Positions 25,264 through 33,037 of a DNA stretch of 64,000 nt are shown piece by piece. Location of the stretch: the NCBI RefSeq assembly GCF_026341775.1, contig NZ_JAPEOB010000004.1, positions 248,001 through 312,000 of the forward strand, given 5' to 3'. The notes beneath the pieces are model-generated. The model did not search any database. It worked only from the letters and a program-made list of their open reading frames with translations, and had not been told where the DNA came from. This DNA comes from Streptomyces sp. NBC_00654 (lineage in GTDB: Bacteria > Actinomycetota > Actinomycetes > Streptomycetales > Streptomycetaceae). Each line of letters opens with the position of its first letter. Within the stretch, counting starts at the first letter, position 1. Both the position numbers and the translations under genes were made by a program.

Positions 25264-25767
25264 TCAGCGTCCGGGGTGGTACTCGAAATGCCACCACTCG
25301 TTGTCGTAGATGCGGTAGAGGTCGAAGCGGGCACCGTGTTCCTCGAGCCAGCGCGCGCCTTCGTACGGGCGCACATCCAGCGCGGTGCCCTTGACGTGCC
25401 TGGATTCCGCCGGTGGCAGCACGAGCATCCGGGCCGCGGCCACTGAGCCGACGCGGCGCACCTCCTGGTCGAACAACCGTTGCTGGACGAGGGGATCGCG
25501 GTATCCCGAGGTGAGGCCGATGAGTTGCCCGTGGCGCCAGAGAGCCCCGGCGCGTGCGGCGGTGAACGCCGCCCTGGCACCGTCGGTGAGCCCGGTGAGA
25601 TCCTCGGCAGGAAAACGGATCCCCAACGCCCAGTCGCAGGCCAGTTCACGGGCGCGGCCGGGCTTGCGGACGAACGCAGCCGGGAGCAGGAGCACGGCGA
25701 GCACCACCGCAAGTACGGCGAACAGCCGGTCACGGGGCCGAGGCGGGATAATGTGTGGTTCGTTCAT
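25264..25767 (-). CDS. vanY: VanY-type D,D-carboxypeptidase
   Basis: The 167-aa protein has a short cytoplasmic tail, one membrane helix (LFAVLAVVLAVLLLPAAF) and a VanY/VanX-superfamily metallopeptidase domain. Zinc-site motifs SRHVKGTALDVRP and EWWHFEY are intact. It would remove the terminal D-Ala from remaining pentapeptide stems outside the membrane, complementing vanHAX. It is divergent from vanR across 86 bases that contain the tandem-repeat operator at the same 34-base spacing found at vanH, so VanR should control it. Confidence 0.93.
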   Translation of the reverse strand: MNEPHIIPPRPRDRLFAVLAVVLAVLLLPAAFVRKPGRARELACDWALGIRFPAEDLTGLTDGARAAFTAARAGALWRHGQLIGLTSGYRDPLVQQRLFDQEVRRVGSVAAARMLVLPPAESRHVKGTALDVRPYEGARWLEEHGARFDLYRIYDNEWWHFEYHPGR

Positions 25768-25800
25768 ACCTCCATTCGAGGGGGCATGACGTTGTCAGCC

Positions 25801-25832
25801 CGTATCCAGTTTTCGATATGCCGGCGATATGC
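25801..25832 (-). promoter_or_regulatory. Putative VanR operator between vanY and vanR
   Basis: In the vanY direction the site has GCATATCGCCGGCATATCG then AAAAC and ATACG, differing from the vanH operator at only a few of 32 positions, with an identical 34-base distance to the start codon. Its other side lies 21 bases from the vanR start, so vanRS may be autoregulated. Confidence 0.75.
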
Positions 25833-25853
25833 ACCGGCTCGTAGCATGAGGCC

Positions 25854-26549
25854 ATGCGAGTTTTAGTCGTTGAGGACGAGCCATACATGGCAGAGGCCAT
25901 CCGCGATGGGCTGCGCCTGGAGGCGATCGCGGCCGACATCGCCGGGGACGGTGATACCGCCCTGGAACTGCTGAGCATCAACACTTACGCCATCGCCGTC
26001 CTCGATCGGGACATCCCCGGACCTACCGGTGACGAGATCGCCCAACGCATCGTCGCCTCCGGCAGCGGCATGCCGATCCTCATGCTGACCGCTGCCGACC
26101 GGCTCGACGACAAGGCCAGCGGGTTCGAGCTCGGCGCTGACGACTACCTCACCAAGCCCTTCGAACTCCGAGAACTCGTGCTCAGGCTCAGAGCACTCGA
26201 CCGCAGGAGCGCCCACAACAGACCACCTGTGCGAGAGATCGCAGGCTTGCGTGTGGATCCGTTCCGCCGCGAGGTCTACCGCGAAGGCCGCTACATCGCG
26301 CTCACCAGGAAGCAGTTCGCTACGCTCGAAGTCCTCGTCGCTGCCGAGGGCGGTGTCATCAGCGCAGAAGAGTTGCTGGAGCGAGCGTGGGACGGGAACG
26401 CAGATCCGTTCACCAACGCGGTGCGCATCACGGTCTCGGCCTTGCGCAAACGCCTCGGCGAGCCCTGGCTGATCACCACCGTGGCCGGGGTCGGTTACCG
26501 CATCGACACAGGACCGAACGCCGATCACCAGGAAGCGGAGCGTGGATAG
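25854..26549 (+). CDS. vanR: VanR response regulator
   Basis: The 231-aa OmpR-family regulator starts MRVLVVEDEPYMAEAIRDGL. Its receiver domain has the phospho-acceptor Asp in AIAVLDRDIPGPTGDE, conserved LTAAD and KPFELRELVLRLRAL. The winged-helix domain ends in VAGVGYRI. It is the regulator half of the glycopeptide-sensing pair and should bind the tandem GCATATCG operators at vanH, murF and vanY. Its stop overlaps vanS by eight bases. Confidence 0.93.
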   Translation: MRVLVVEDEPYMAEAIRDGLRLEAIAADIAGDGDTALELLSINTYAIAVLDRDIPGPTGDEIAQRIVASGSGMPILMLTAADRLDDKASGFELGADDYLTKPFELRELVLRLRALDRRSAHNRPPVREIAGLRVDPFRREVYREGRYIALTRKQFATLEVLVAAEGGVISAEELLERAWDGNADPFTNAVRITVSALRKRLGEPWLITTVAGVGYRIDTGPNADHQEAERG

Positions 26550-27666
26550 GCGTCAAGGGCTGAGTGTCCGCCTCAAGCTCACCCTCAGCTACGCCGCATT
26601 CCTCGAGATCGCCGGCGCCCTGCTGCTCGCCGCCGTGTGGATGTTTCTTCTGCGAGGAAGGTCGGACAGCCTGAGCGTCCCTGATCGGACCGACTTCCTA
26701 CGCGTCTTCGACCCGAGCAATTTTGGACCGGTCGTCTTCATCCCGGCGGGAATCCTAGTTTTGGCGTTCCTGCTGATGTTCGGTCTCGTGGGCGGGTGGA
26801 TTCTGGCCGGCCGGATGCTCACCCCGCTGATTCGCATTACCGACGCCACACGCAAGGTGGCGAACAATGGACCGCTCTCCCACCGGATCCGCCTACCGGG
26901 TCGCCGAGATGAGTTCCGCGAACTCGCCGACTCCTTCGACGTCATGCTCGCGCAGCTCGAAGCCCACGTCGCCGAACAGCAGCGATTCGCGGCCAACGCC
27001 TCTCATGAACTGCGCACTCCGCTGGCGGTCACTCAGGCGCTTCTCGACGTGGCCCGCAACGATCCGAACCGCGACACCGGCGAGCTTGTCGAGCGCCTCC
27101 GCGTGATCAACACCCGGGCCATCGACCTCACTGAAGCATTGCTCCTGCTCAGCCGCGCCAACCAGCGGTCATTCACCAGGAAACACGTCGACCTGTCCCT
27201 CATGGCGGAAGAAGCCACGGAAACGCTCCTCCCTCTGGCGGAAAAGCATGGCATCACCATCGAAACCACCGGCGACATGAGCATCACCATCGGCTCTCAG
27301 GCGCTCCTGCTGCAGATGACCACGAACCTGCTGCACAACGCGATCGGCCACAACCTGCCTGAACAGGGCGTCGTATGGGTGAATACCAGCGTCCACCCCA
27401 ACTCTGTTGTGCTCGTTGTCGAGAACACCGGCGAGAACCTCACCCCAGAGCTGGCGTCGAAGCTCACCGAGCCATTCCAGCGCGGCACCGAACGCTTGCA
27501 CTCCGACCACGCAGGTGTCGGCCTCGGCCTGGCAATCGTCAAAAGCATCACCCGAGCACACGACGGAACCCTCACCCTCACCCCCCGCCCCGCCGGCGGG
27601 CTCCGCGTCACGGTGCGACTGCCCGCCGCGTCAGCGCACACACAAACGGATGGCGATCAGGCCTGA
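26542..27666 (+). CDS. vanS: VanS sensor histidine kinase
   Basis: The 374-aa kinase starts at GTG 26542. Two membrane helices (AFLEIAGALLLAAVWMFLL and VFIPAGILVLAFLLMFGLVGG) enclose a short (~40 residue) extracytoplasmic loop, the compact architecture of actinomycete VanS. HAMP, H-box NASHELRTPLAVTQALLD, N-box NLLHNAIGHN and G-box GVGLGLAIVKSI are intact. It is expected to sense the glycopeptide or its effect on lipid II and to phosphorylate VanR. A MITE arm lies immediately after the stop. Confidence 0.93.
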   Translation: MDRRQGLSVRLKLTLSYAAFLEIAGALLLAAVWMFLLRGRSDSLSVPDRTDFLRVFDPSNFGPVVFIPAGILVLAFLLMFGLVGGWILAGRMLTPLIRITDATRKVANNGPLSHRIRLPGRRDEFRELADSFDVMLAQLEAHVAEQQRFAANASHELRTPLAVTQALLDVARNDPNRDTGELVERLRVINTRAIDLTEALLLLSRANQRSFTRKHVDLSLMAEEATETLLPLAEKHGITIETTGDMSITIGSQALLLQMTTNLLHNAIGHNLPEQGVVWVNTSVHPNSVVLVVENTGENLTPELASKLTEPFQRGTERLHSDHAGVGLGLAIVKSITRAHDGTLTLTPRPAGGLRVTVRLPAASAHTQTDGDQA

Positions 27667-27684
27667 CGAAGGTCCGGATCGCAG

Positions 27685-27731
27685 AGGGCTGTCGTCGTGC
27701 GCCCGCCAGGGATTACGGGACAGCCCTTAGC
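27685..27731. mobile_element. MITE-like arm, copy 2 (solo end)
   Basis: About 46 bases (AGGGCTGTCGTCGTGCGCCC through GCCAGGGATTACGGGACAGC to CCTTAG) match the right end of copy 1, including internal bases, but the left arm is reduced to AGGGCTGTC. It lies 18 bases past the vanS stop, at the junction between the resistance and sulfate blocks. Confidence 0.7.
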
Positions 27732-27794
27732 CCGTTGTCCGCCAGCTGACAGCGGTCACGAACCGAGGAAGATCGGACTTGACGTCCACTGACA

Positions 27795-28658
27795 TCAAGC
27801 CGACATCGTGTCCGGAGCCAGCCCGCGGTGGCTCAGCACCCGGCGCTCCAGCGGGCCGAAGACGCCCACGTCGATCGCGGTGCCCAGCGCCAGGATCAGT
27901 ACCACCGCGGCCAGTACGAGGCTGAAGTCATGCTGGTTGCGGCCCTCGTCGAGCATGCGGCCGATCCCGGGCAGCTGGGTCGAGGTGATCAGTTCGGCGG
28001 TCATCAGCGCACGCCAGCCGAAGGTCCACCCCTGCTTCAATGCCACGACGCAGCCGGGCAGGGCGGCAGGCAGCAGGATATGGGTCGCGGTGGCGCGCCC
28101 GGTGGCGCCCATCGTGCGCGCGGCGCGGAGCAGTTGTGGTGGGATCTGCCGCACGGCCGACAGTATGCCGACGGCGATCGAAGGTACGGCGCCCAGGAGC
28201 ACTACCGCGTACACCGCAGACTCGGACTCTCCCAGCGCTATCACGGCGACCGGCACCAGCGCCGCTGCGGGGAGCGACTGCAGGGCTCCGAGGACCGGGC
28301 CGACCGTGGTGCGCAGTGGTCCGACACGCGCCAGCAGCAATCCAAGCAGGGTGCCGATCACCGCCGACGCCATGAAACCGAACAAGCAGCGCGCCAGGCT
28401 ATGGCCGAGAGCGGGCAGCAGCGTGCCTGCTCTCCAGGCGGCGCCGAGGTCGTCAGCCACCTCGGCCGGCGCCGGAAGGGTGTCGGAGAAGCCGAGAAGG
28501 CAGGCCGCCTGCCAGAGCGCCAGGACCAGGGTGACGGCCAGCAGCGGTGGCGCGGCCTGGGCAGCGGTGCGACGGGGCCACCTCCGTGCCGCGGGCACCC
28601 GCTGCGCCTCCAGGGTGTCGAGGCCCGCCGCGAAGGCAGTGGATTCAGGTGCGGGCAT
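27795..28658 (-). CDS. ssuC: SsuC/TauC-type ABC transporter permease (sulfonate/sulfate uptake)
   Basis: The 287-aa permease has an N-terminal helix (LAVTLVLALWQAACLLGF), then five or six further helices with the cytoplasmic EAA-type loop (LLRAARTMGATGRATATHIL PAALPG region) typical of the nitrate/sulfonate/taurine class. It is last in the leftward operon and overlaps the ATPase gene by 14 bases. With CysD, CysN and CysC upstream it most likely brings in a sulfur source for PAPS formation. No substrate-binding protein gene is present in the operon, unlike usual ssuABC sets, so it may share one encoded elsewhere. Confidence 0.88.
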   Translation of the reverse strand: MPAPESTAFAAGLDTLEAQRVPAARRWPRRTAAQAAPPLLAVTLVLALWQAACLLGFSDTLPAPAEVADDLGAAWRAGTLLPALGHSLARCLFGFMASAVIGTLLGLLLARVGPLRTTVGPVLGALQSLPAAALVPVAVIALGESESAVYAVVLLGAVPSIAVGILSAVRQIPPQLLRAARTMGATGRATATHILLPAALPGCVVALKQGWTFGWRALMTAELITSTQLPGIGRMLDEGRNQHDFSLVLAAVVLILALGTAIDVGVFGPLERRVLSHRGLAPDTMSA

Positions 28659-29391
28659 GGCGGATGATCTCCTGGTGCAGGCTTGCGGTGATCTCCCGGG
28701 TCAGGGTGGTGACGTCGGCGTCCTCGATCCGGCGCGGATGCGGGATGTCCACTTCCCAGGAGCGGGCGATACGACCGGGGCGAGAAGAGAGCAGGATCAC
28801 CCGCCCGCCGAGACGCACCGCTTCGCGGACGTTGTGCGTAACGAACAGCACCGTGAGCTTCCGTTCCTCCCAGATGCGGGTCAGCTCCCCGTGCAGCAGG
28901 TCGCGGGTGATGGCATCGAGGGCGGCGAACGGCTCGTCCATGAGCAGCACCCTGCTTTCCTGGGCCAGGGCGCGGGCCAGAGCGACGCGTTGGCGCATAC
29001 CGCCGGAGAGCTGGTGAATCGGCTTGTCGTAGGCCTCCGAGAGGTGGACCATCCGCAGCAGCTCGGCCGCCCGGGTGCGCCACGCACTGCGATCCACACC
29101 GGCGAAGCGCAAGGCGAGTTCGACGTTGCGCCCGGCGGTCAGCCAGGGGAACAGCGCGTGGTCCTGGAACATCAGCGCGGGACGGCCGGGCGCGAGCACC
29201 GTGCCGTGCGTGGGCAGCTCGAGGCCGGCCACCAGGTTCAGCAGCGTTGACTTCCCGCAGCCCGAGGCACCGAGCAAGCAGGTGAACTCGCCCGGCGCCA
29301 GGTGCAGATCGATGTTCTGGAGGACCGGGCTGTCGTCGTAGACCTTCGACACCTGCTCCAGGTGGACCTCCGCCGACGTCACCGCCTCCAC
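28645..29391 (-). CDS. ssuB: SsuB/TauB-type ABC transporter ATPase
   Basis: The 248-aa ATPase shows Walker A GASGCGKST, Q-loop FQDHALFPWLTAGRNVELAL, signature LSGGMRQRVALARAL and Walker B VLLMDEPFAALD. The DHALFPWLT wording is characteristic of nitrate/sulfonate/taurine importers. It overlaps cysN by 13 bases and the permease gene by 14, so transport and activation are translationally coupled. Role: drive uptake of a sulfur compound for the sulfate-activation enzymes of the same operon. Confidence 0.9.
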   Translation of the reverse strand: MEAVTSAEVHLEQVSKVYDDSPVLQNIDLHLAPGEFTCLLGASGCGKSTLLNLVAGLELPTHGTVLAPGRPALMFQDHALFPWLTAGRNVELALRFAGVDRSAWRTRAAELLRMVHLSEAYDKPIHQLSGGMRQRVALARALAQESRVLLMDEPFAALDAITRDLLHGELTRIWEERKLTVLFVTHNVREAVRLGGRVILLSSRPGRIARSWEVDIPHPRRIEDADVTTLTREITASLHQEIIRHART

Positions 29392-30650
29392 CCGAGGGAG
29401 TGGGCCGCCATGCCGGCAGTGAGCGTGGCGCCGTCGGCCGGATCCATCAGGATGAACGATCCGGTGCGGCGGGAAACGGCGTAGTCATCCATGGGGACCG
29501 GCTCCGCGGTGCGGAGCACCACTTCACCGATGTCGTTGACCAGGAGTCGCTCCGGGTGCGGATGCTGGGACAGGTCGTCCAGGTTGAGCCGGGAGTCGAT
29601 GGCCTTGACCTTGGCGGCGACCGTACGCGTGCCGTGTCGCAGCAGCACTCGGTCGCCTGCGGTGAGCGGCGTGTCCGTGAGGTGGCACACCGTGGCGGTG
29701 ATCTCGTTGGTCAGCGTGGGCAGCTGGTCGGACGGGGCAATCACGTCGCCACGGGAGGCGTCCAGGTCGTCTGCGAGGCGCATCGAAATCGACTGCGGAG
29801 CCCAGGCGATCTCGGCGGCCTTGCCGAGGATGTCGATCGCGGCGATCGTGGTGGTGCGTCCCGACGGCAGAACGGTGACCTGCTGGCCGACGTGGAAGAG
29901 ACCGGATGCGATCTTTCCGGCGTAGCCGCGGTAGTCCGGGTGCTCCGCGGTCTGCGGCCGGATGACGTACTGGACGGGGAAACGGGCCACTCGACGGCTC
30001 GGGTCGTGGTCGATACGCACGGACTCCAGGTGCTCCAGCACGGTGGGACCGGCGAACCAGCTCATCCGGGCGCTGGGCTCGACGACGTTGTCGCCATTGA
30101 GTGCGGAGATGGGGATGGCCGTCACCGCGGGCACACCTAAGCGGGTGGCGTAGTCGACGAAGTCCGCGGCGACCGAAGCGAAGACACCCTCGTCGTACCC
30201 GACCAGGTCCATCTTGTTGACGGCGAGGGCCACATGCGGGACGCGCAACAGGCCGGCGATGGCGGCGTGCCGACGGGTCTGCTCCACCACGCCGGTACGG
30301 GCGTCGATCAGGATGATCGCGAGTTCGGCCGTGGAGGCGCCGGTGACCATGTTGCGGGTGTACTGCACGTGGCCGGGGGTGTCCGCCAGGATGAAGCGCC
30401 GGACAGCGGTGGCGAAGTAGCGGTAGGCGACATCGATGGTGATGCCCTGTTCGCGCTCGGCGCGCAGGCCGTCCGTGAGCAGCGCCAGGTCCAGGCCCTG
30501 CTTACCGCGACTCATCGAGGCGCGCTCGATGGCGTGGAGCTGGTCGGCGAGGACCGACTTGGAATCGTGCAGCAGCCGACCGACCAGAGTGGACTTGCCG
30601 TCGTCCACGCTTCCGGCGGTGACCAGGCGCAGAAGTGAGATGCTGTTCAT
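29379..30650 (-). CDS. cysN: Sulfate adenylyltransferase GTPase subunit CysN
   Basis: The 423-aa protein starts MNSISLLRLVTAGSVDDGKS. G-protein motifs are present: P-loop AGSVDDGKSTLVGRLL, G3 DTPGH and G4 NKMDLV, followed by EF-Tu-like beta-barrel domains. With CysD it forms ATP sulfurylase, which couples GTP hydrolysis to APS synthesis. The length matches the single-function CysN of actinomycetes (no fused APS kinase). It starts three bases after the cysD stop. Confidence 0.95.
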   Translation of the reverse strand: MNSISLLRLVTAGSVDDGKSTLVGRLLHDSKSVLADQLHAIERASMSRGKQGLDLALLTDGLRAEREQGITIDVAYRYFATAVRRFILADTPGHVQYTRNMVTGASTAELAIILIDARTGVVEQTRRHAAIAGLLRVPHVALAVNKMDLVGYDEGVFASVAADFVDYATRLGVPAVTAIPISALNGDNVVEPSARMSWFAGPTVLEHLESVRIDHDPSRRVARFPVQYVIRPQTAEHPDYRGYAGKIASGLFHVGQQVTVLPSGRTTTIAAIDILGKAAEIAWAPQSISMRLADDLDASRGDVIAPSDQLPTLTNEITATVCHLTDTPLTAGDRVLLRHGTRTVAAKVKAIDSRLNLDDLSQHPHPERLLVNDIGEVVLRTAEPVPMDDYAVSRRTGSFILMDPADGATLTAGMAAHSLGWRR

Positions 30651-30653
30651 GGG

Positions 30654-31559
30654 TTAGAAGTAGCCTTCGCGTTTGCGATCTTCCATCGCAGTCTCCGAGA
30701 GGCGATCGTCGGCGCGAGTGGCTCCGCGCTCGGTCAGCCGGGAGGCGGCGATCTCGGTCACGATCTTTTCGACGGTGTCGGCACAGGAGTCGACGGCACC
30801 GGTGCAGGACATGTCGCCGACAGTGCGATAGCGGACGAGGCGGGTCTCGGCGGTCTCGCCGCGCTTCGGGCCGCCCCAGTCGCCGGCGGCCAGCCACATG
30901 TCGTCGCGGCGGAACACCTCACGCTTGTGCGCGTAATAGATCGACGGGAGTTCGATCTCCTCACGGGCGATGTACTGCCAGATGTCCAGCTCGGTGAAGT
31001 TGGACAGCGGGAAGACCCGGACATGTTCGCCGGGAGCGTGCCGGCCGTTGTACAGGTGCCACAGCTCCGGACGCTGCCGACGTGGGTCCCAGCCGCCGAA
31101 CTCGTCACGCAGGCTGAACACCCGCTCCTTCGCACGGGCCTTCTCCTCGTCCCGTCGCCCGCCGCCGAAGACGGCGTCGAACCGCGCGGTCTCGATGGCG
31201 TGCAGAAGTGGCACCGTCTGCAGCGGGTTGCGGGTGCCGTCCGGGCGCTCGCGCAGCCTGCCGCTGTCGATGAATTCCTGCACCGAAGCGACGTGCAGGC
31301 GCAGGCTGTGCTCAGCGACCACTCGGTCGCGATACCCCAGCACCTCCGGGAAGTTGTGCCCGGTGTCCACGTGAAGGAGCGCGAACGGCAGCGGGGCAGG
31401 GGCGAAGGCCTTCAGCGCCAGGTGCAGCATGACGATGGAGTCCTTGCCGCCGGAGAACAGCATCACCGGCCGTTGGAACTCTCCCGCCACCTCCCGGAAG
31501 ACGTGCACTGCCTCCGACTCCAGGACATCGAGGTGCTCCAGGTCGAACTCGTCACTCAT
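30654..31559 (-). CDS. cysD: Sulfate adenylyltransferase subunit CysD
   Basis: The correct start is ATG 31559 (MSDEFDLEHLDVLESEAVHV), overlapping the cysC stop (ATGA) and giving 301 aa, the family length. The PP-loop SGGKDSIVMLHLAL, the segment FGGGRRDEEKARAKERVFSL and the C-terminal region DMSCTGAVDSCADT with KREGYF match CysD. It transfers adenylate to sulfate to make APS. The ORF upstream of the chosen start lies antisense to nothing useful and overlaps cysC. Confidence 0.95.
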   Translation of the reverse strand: MSDEFDLEHLDVLESEAVHVFREVAGEFQRPVMLFSGGKDSIVMLHLALKAFAPAPLPFALLHVDTGHNFPEVLGYRDRVVAEHSLRLHVASVQEFIDSGRLRERPDGTRNPLQTVPLLHAIETARFDAVFGGGRRDEEKARAKERVFSLRDEFGGWDPRRQRPELWHLYNGRHAPGEHVRVFPLSNFTELDIWQYIAREEIELPSIYYAHKREVFRRDDMWLAAGDWGGPKRGETAETRLVRYRTVGDMSCTGAVDSCADTVEKIVTEIAASRLTERGATRADDRLSETAMEDRKREGYF

Positions 31560-32128
31560 GCCAGACCCCGTTCCACCAGATCCGCGTGCACCGCAGCCGC
31601 TGATGCTGTCACCGACCGTTCGCTCGTATCCAGGCGCACTTCCGGCGCGTCCGGCGTCTCGTACGGGTCGTCGATGCCGGTCAGGCCCGTCAGCCGACCG
31701 GCCGCCTGCCGGGCGTACAGTCCCTTGACATCCCGGGCCGAGCACACCTCCACCGGCGTCGCCACATGCACCTCGACGTACGGCGTGCCCGCCGCGACAT
31801 GCCGCATGCGCACCGCTTCACGGGCTTCGGCATACGGGGCGATCACCGGTACCACCACGATCACGCCGTGGGATGCCAGGAGTGCGGCGACGAAGCCGAT
31901 GCGGCGCACATTCGCATCGCGGTCGGCGCGGGAGAAGCCCAGGTCAGCTGTCAGGTAGGTGCGCAGTTCGTCGCCGTCCAGGATCTGAACCCGGCGTCCC
32001 TTCGCACGCAGCAGTTCGGCGAGCGCGTGGGCAATCGTGGTCTTGCCCGCACTGGGCAGACCGGTCAGCCATACGGTGACACCGTGGTCGAGCGCGGCGG
32101 TGCGAGTTCGTCGTTCAGTATCGGGCAT
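31556..32128 (-). CDS. cysC: Adenylylsulfate (APS) kinase CysC
   Basis: I use ATG 32128 (MPDTERRTRTAALDHGVTVW), with CTGGGAG five to ten bases upstream, giving 190 aa, normal for CysC. P-loop GLPSAGKTTIAHAL, DGDELRTYLTADLGFSRADR and the lid-region YEVHVATPVEVC-type segment (TPYVEVHVATPVEVCSARDV) are intact. It phosphorylates APS to PAPS. It is the first gene of cysC-cysD-cysN-ssuB-ssuC. An in-frame extension of 62 codons upstream (from MSWLLTDEGLRADRAATLQT) looks protein-like but is not part of known CysC proteins. Confidence 0.93.
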   Translation of the reverse strand: MPDTERRTRTAALDHGVTVWLTGLPSAGKTTIAHALAELLRAKGRRVQILDGDELRTYLTADLGFSRADRDANVRRIGFVAALLASHGVIVVVPVIAPYAEAREAVRMRHVAAGTPYVEVHVATPVEVCSARDVKGLYARQAAGRLTGLTGIDDPYETPDAPEVRLDTSERSVTASAAAVHADLVERGLA

Positions 32129-32559
32129 TGTGGCTCCCAGGGGTGGCACGGTCATGCGCGCATCCGGCAATCGGACCTGCCTCCAGGGCGGAGGGTCGGT
32201 GAACAGGGCTCCCACTGCAGCCGTACGGTTCCCGGGCGTGTACGTCGTGCGGGCGGTCTGCAGTGTGGCGGCCCGGTCGGCGCGCAGCCCTTCGTCGGTC
32301 AAGAGCCAACTCATAGCGGCTCGGTGAGCCGTCGAGCAGGCTGTCCTTGTCGTCGGTGCGGAAATTGGCCTGGTCGGCCCGGCCTGCCAATCGAAGGCGA
32401 TGCCCGGCAGGCATGCGCCATCATCTCAATCACCACTGTCGGCAGACCCTTGAAGCGCGAACAGAGCATATACATCGACGCCTCGTTGAGCTCCGCGTCC
32501 AGGCGCGAGGTCAAGTCGCCGCGGCAGGCGCGGTGTTGCGGCGCAGCGATACCGCTTGA

Positions 32560-32640
32560 CCCTGTTGACGCACCGTTCGACGGTGTTGCGCTGCTTGGAT
32601 GCCTGGCGGTCGAAAGGTGGGGTGGCCTGTCACCCTCGCT
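32560..32640 (-). pseudogene. IS5-family transposase C-terminal remnant
   Basis: Leftward translation gives RPPFDRQASKQRNTVERCVN then RVKRYR, the highly conserved Y/SKQRN.VER..NR.K end of IS5-family transposases. Only this tail is present, abutting the duplicated exporter segment. Confidence 0.7.
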
Positions 32641-32865
32641 GCCGCGGCGGCCGTGCGGCCCAGATGCCGGCAGATGTGTCCAAGTACCAGAATTCTTCAG
32701 TTGGACTCACTGCTCACTCGTGGACATCGACTTGATTCAGCACGATTGGGATTCGCTGACTTCGTGAGTCGTATGAGAGGGGCACGTGAGTCTTGACGGC
32801 ATGCGGCCGCCGGGCTTGCCGTGCTGGGCGCGGGGTTGTCGCCGGTGTCCGCCTGCATCTGCTGC
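32641..32865 (+). pseudogene. Duplicated 5' segment of the ABC exporter gene with internal deletion
   Basis: Bases 32641-32790 match 34744-34890 (exporter promoter and ribosome-binding site) with few substitutions. The sequence then jumps, so that 32795-32862 matches 35137-35207 inside the exporter coding region ([26 protein letters not shown]) with a three-base deletion. It is thus a decayed exporter copy lacking about 245 bases. Confidence 0.85.
32678..32706. promoter_or_regulatory. StrR/Bbr-type operator, copy 1
   Basis: GTCCAAGTA-N11-CAGTTGGAC fits the spacing and most positions of the StrR/Bbr consensus GTTCRACTG-N11-CAGTYGAAC. It lies on the duplicated exporter 5' segment, 332 bases before the methyltransferase-like gene. 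Confidence 0.6.
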
Positions 32866-33037
32866 ACGTTGAGAGTCTGCCGTACGGTGCGCCTCAGAGT
32901 GGCGTGAATTTTTTGGATATGGATCGGTCCAGAGACCAGGAATCCGGAGCACCCGTGCAGCGTGAACGACCACGCGCCCGGCCGGTTATGAGCGCCGGAT
33001 CAACGGTGTCGGAAAAATAGCGAGGAGTGGATACACA

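Noticed and set aside
27795..32128. A plain housekeeping cysteine-biosynthesis locus
   Set aside because: It lacks cysH, sulfite reductase and a substrate-binding protein and lies between resistance and NRPS genes, so a dedicated PAPS role is more likely, though not proven.
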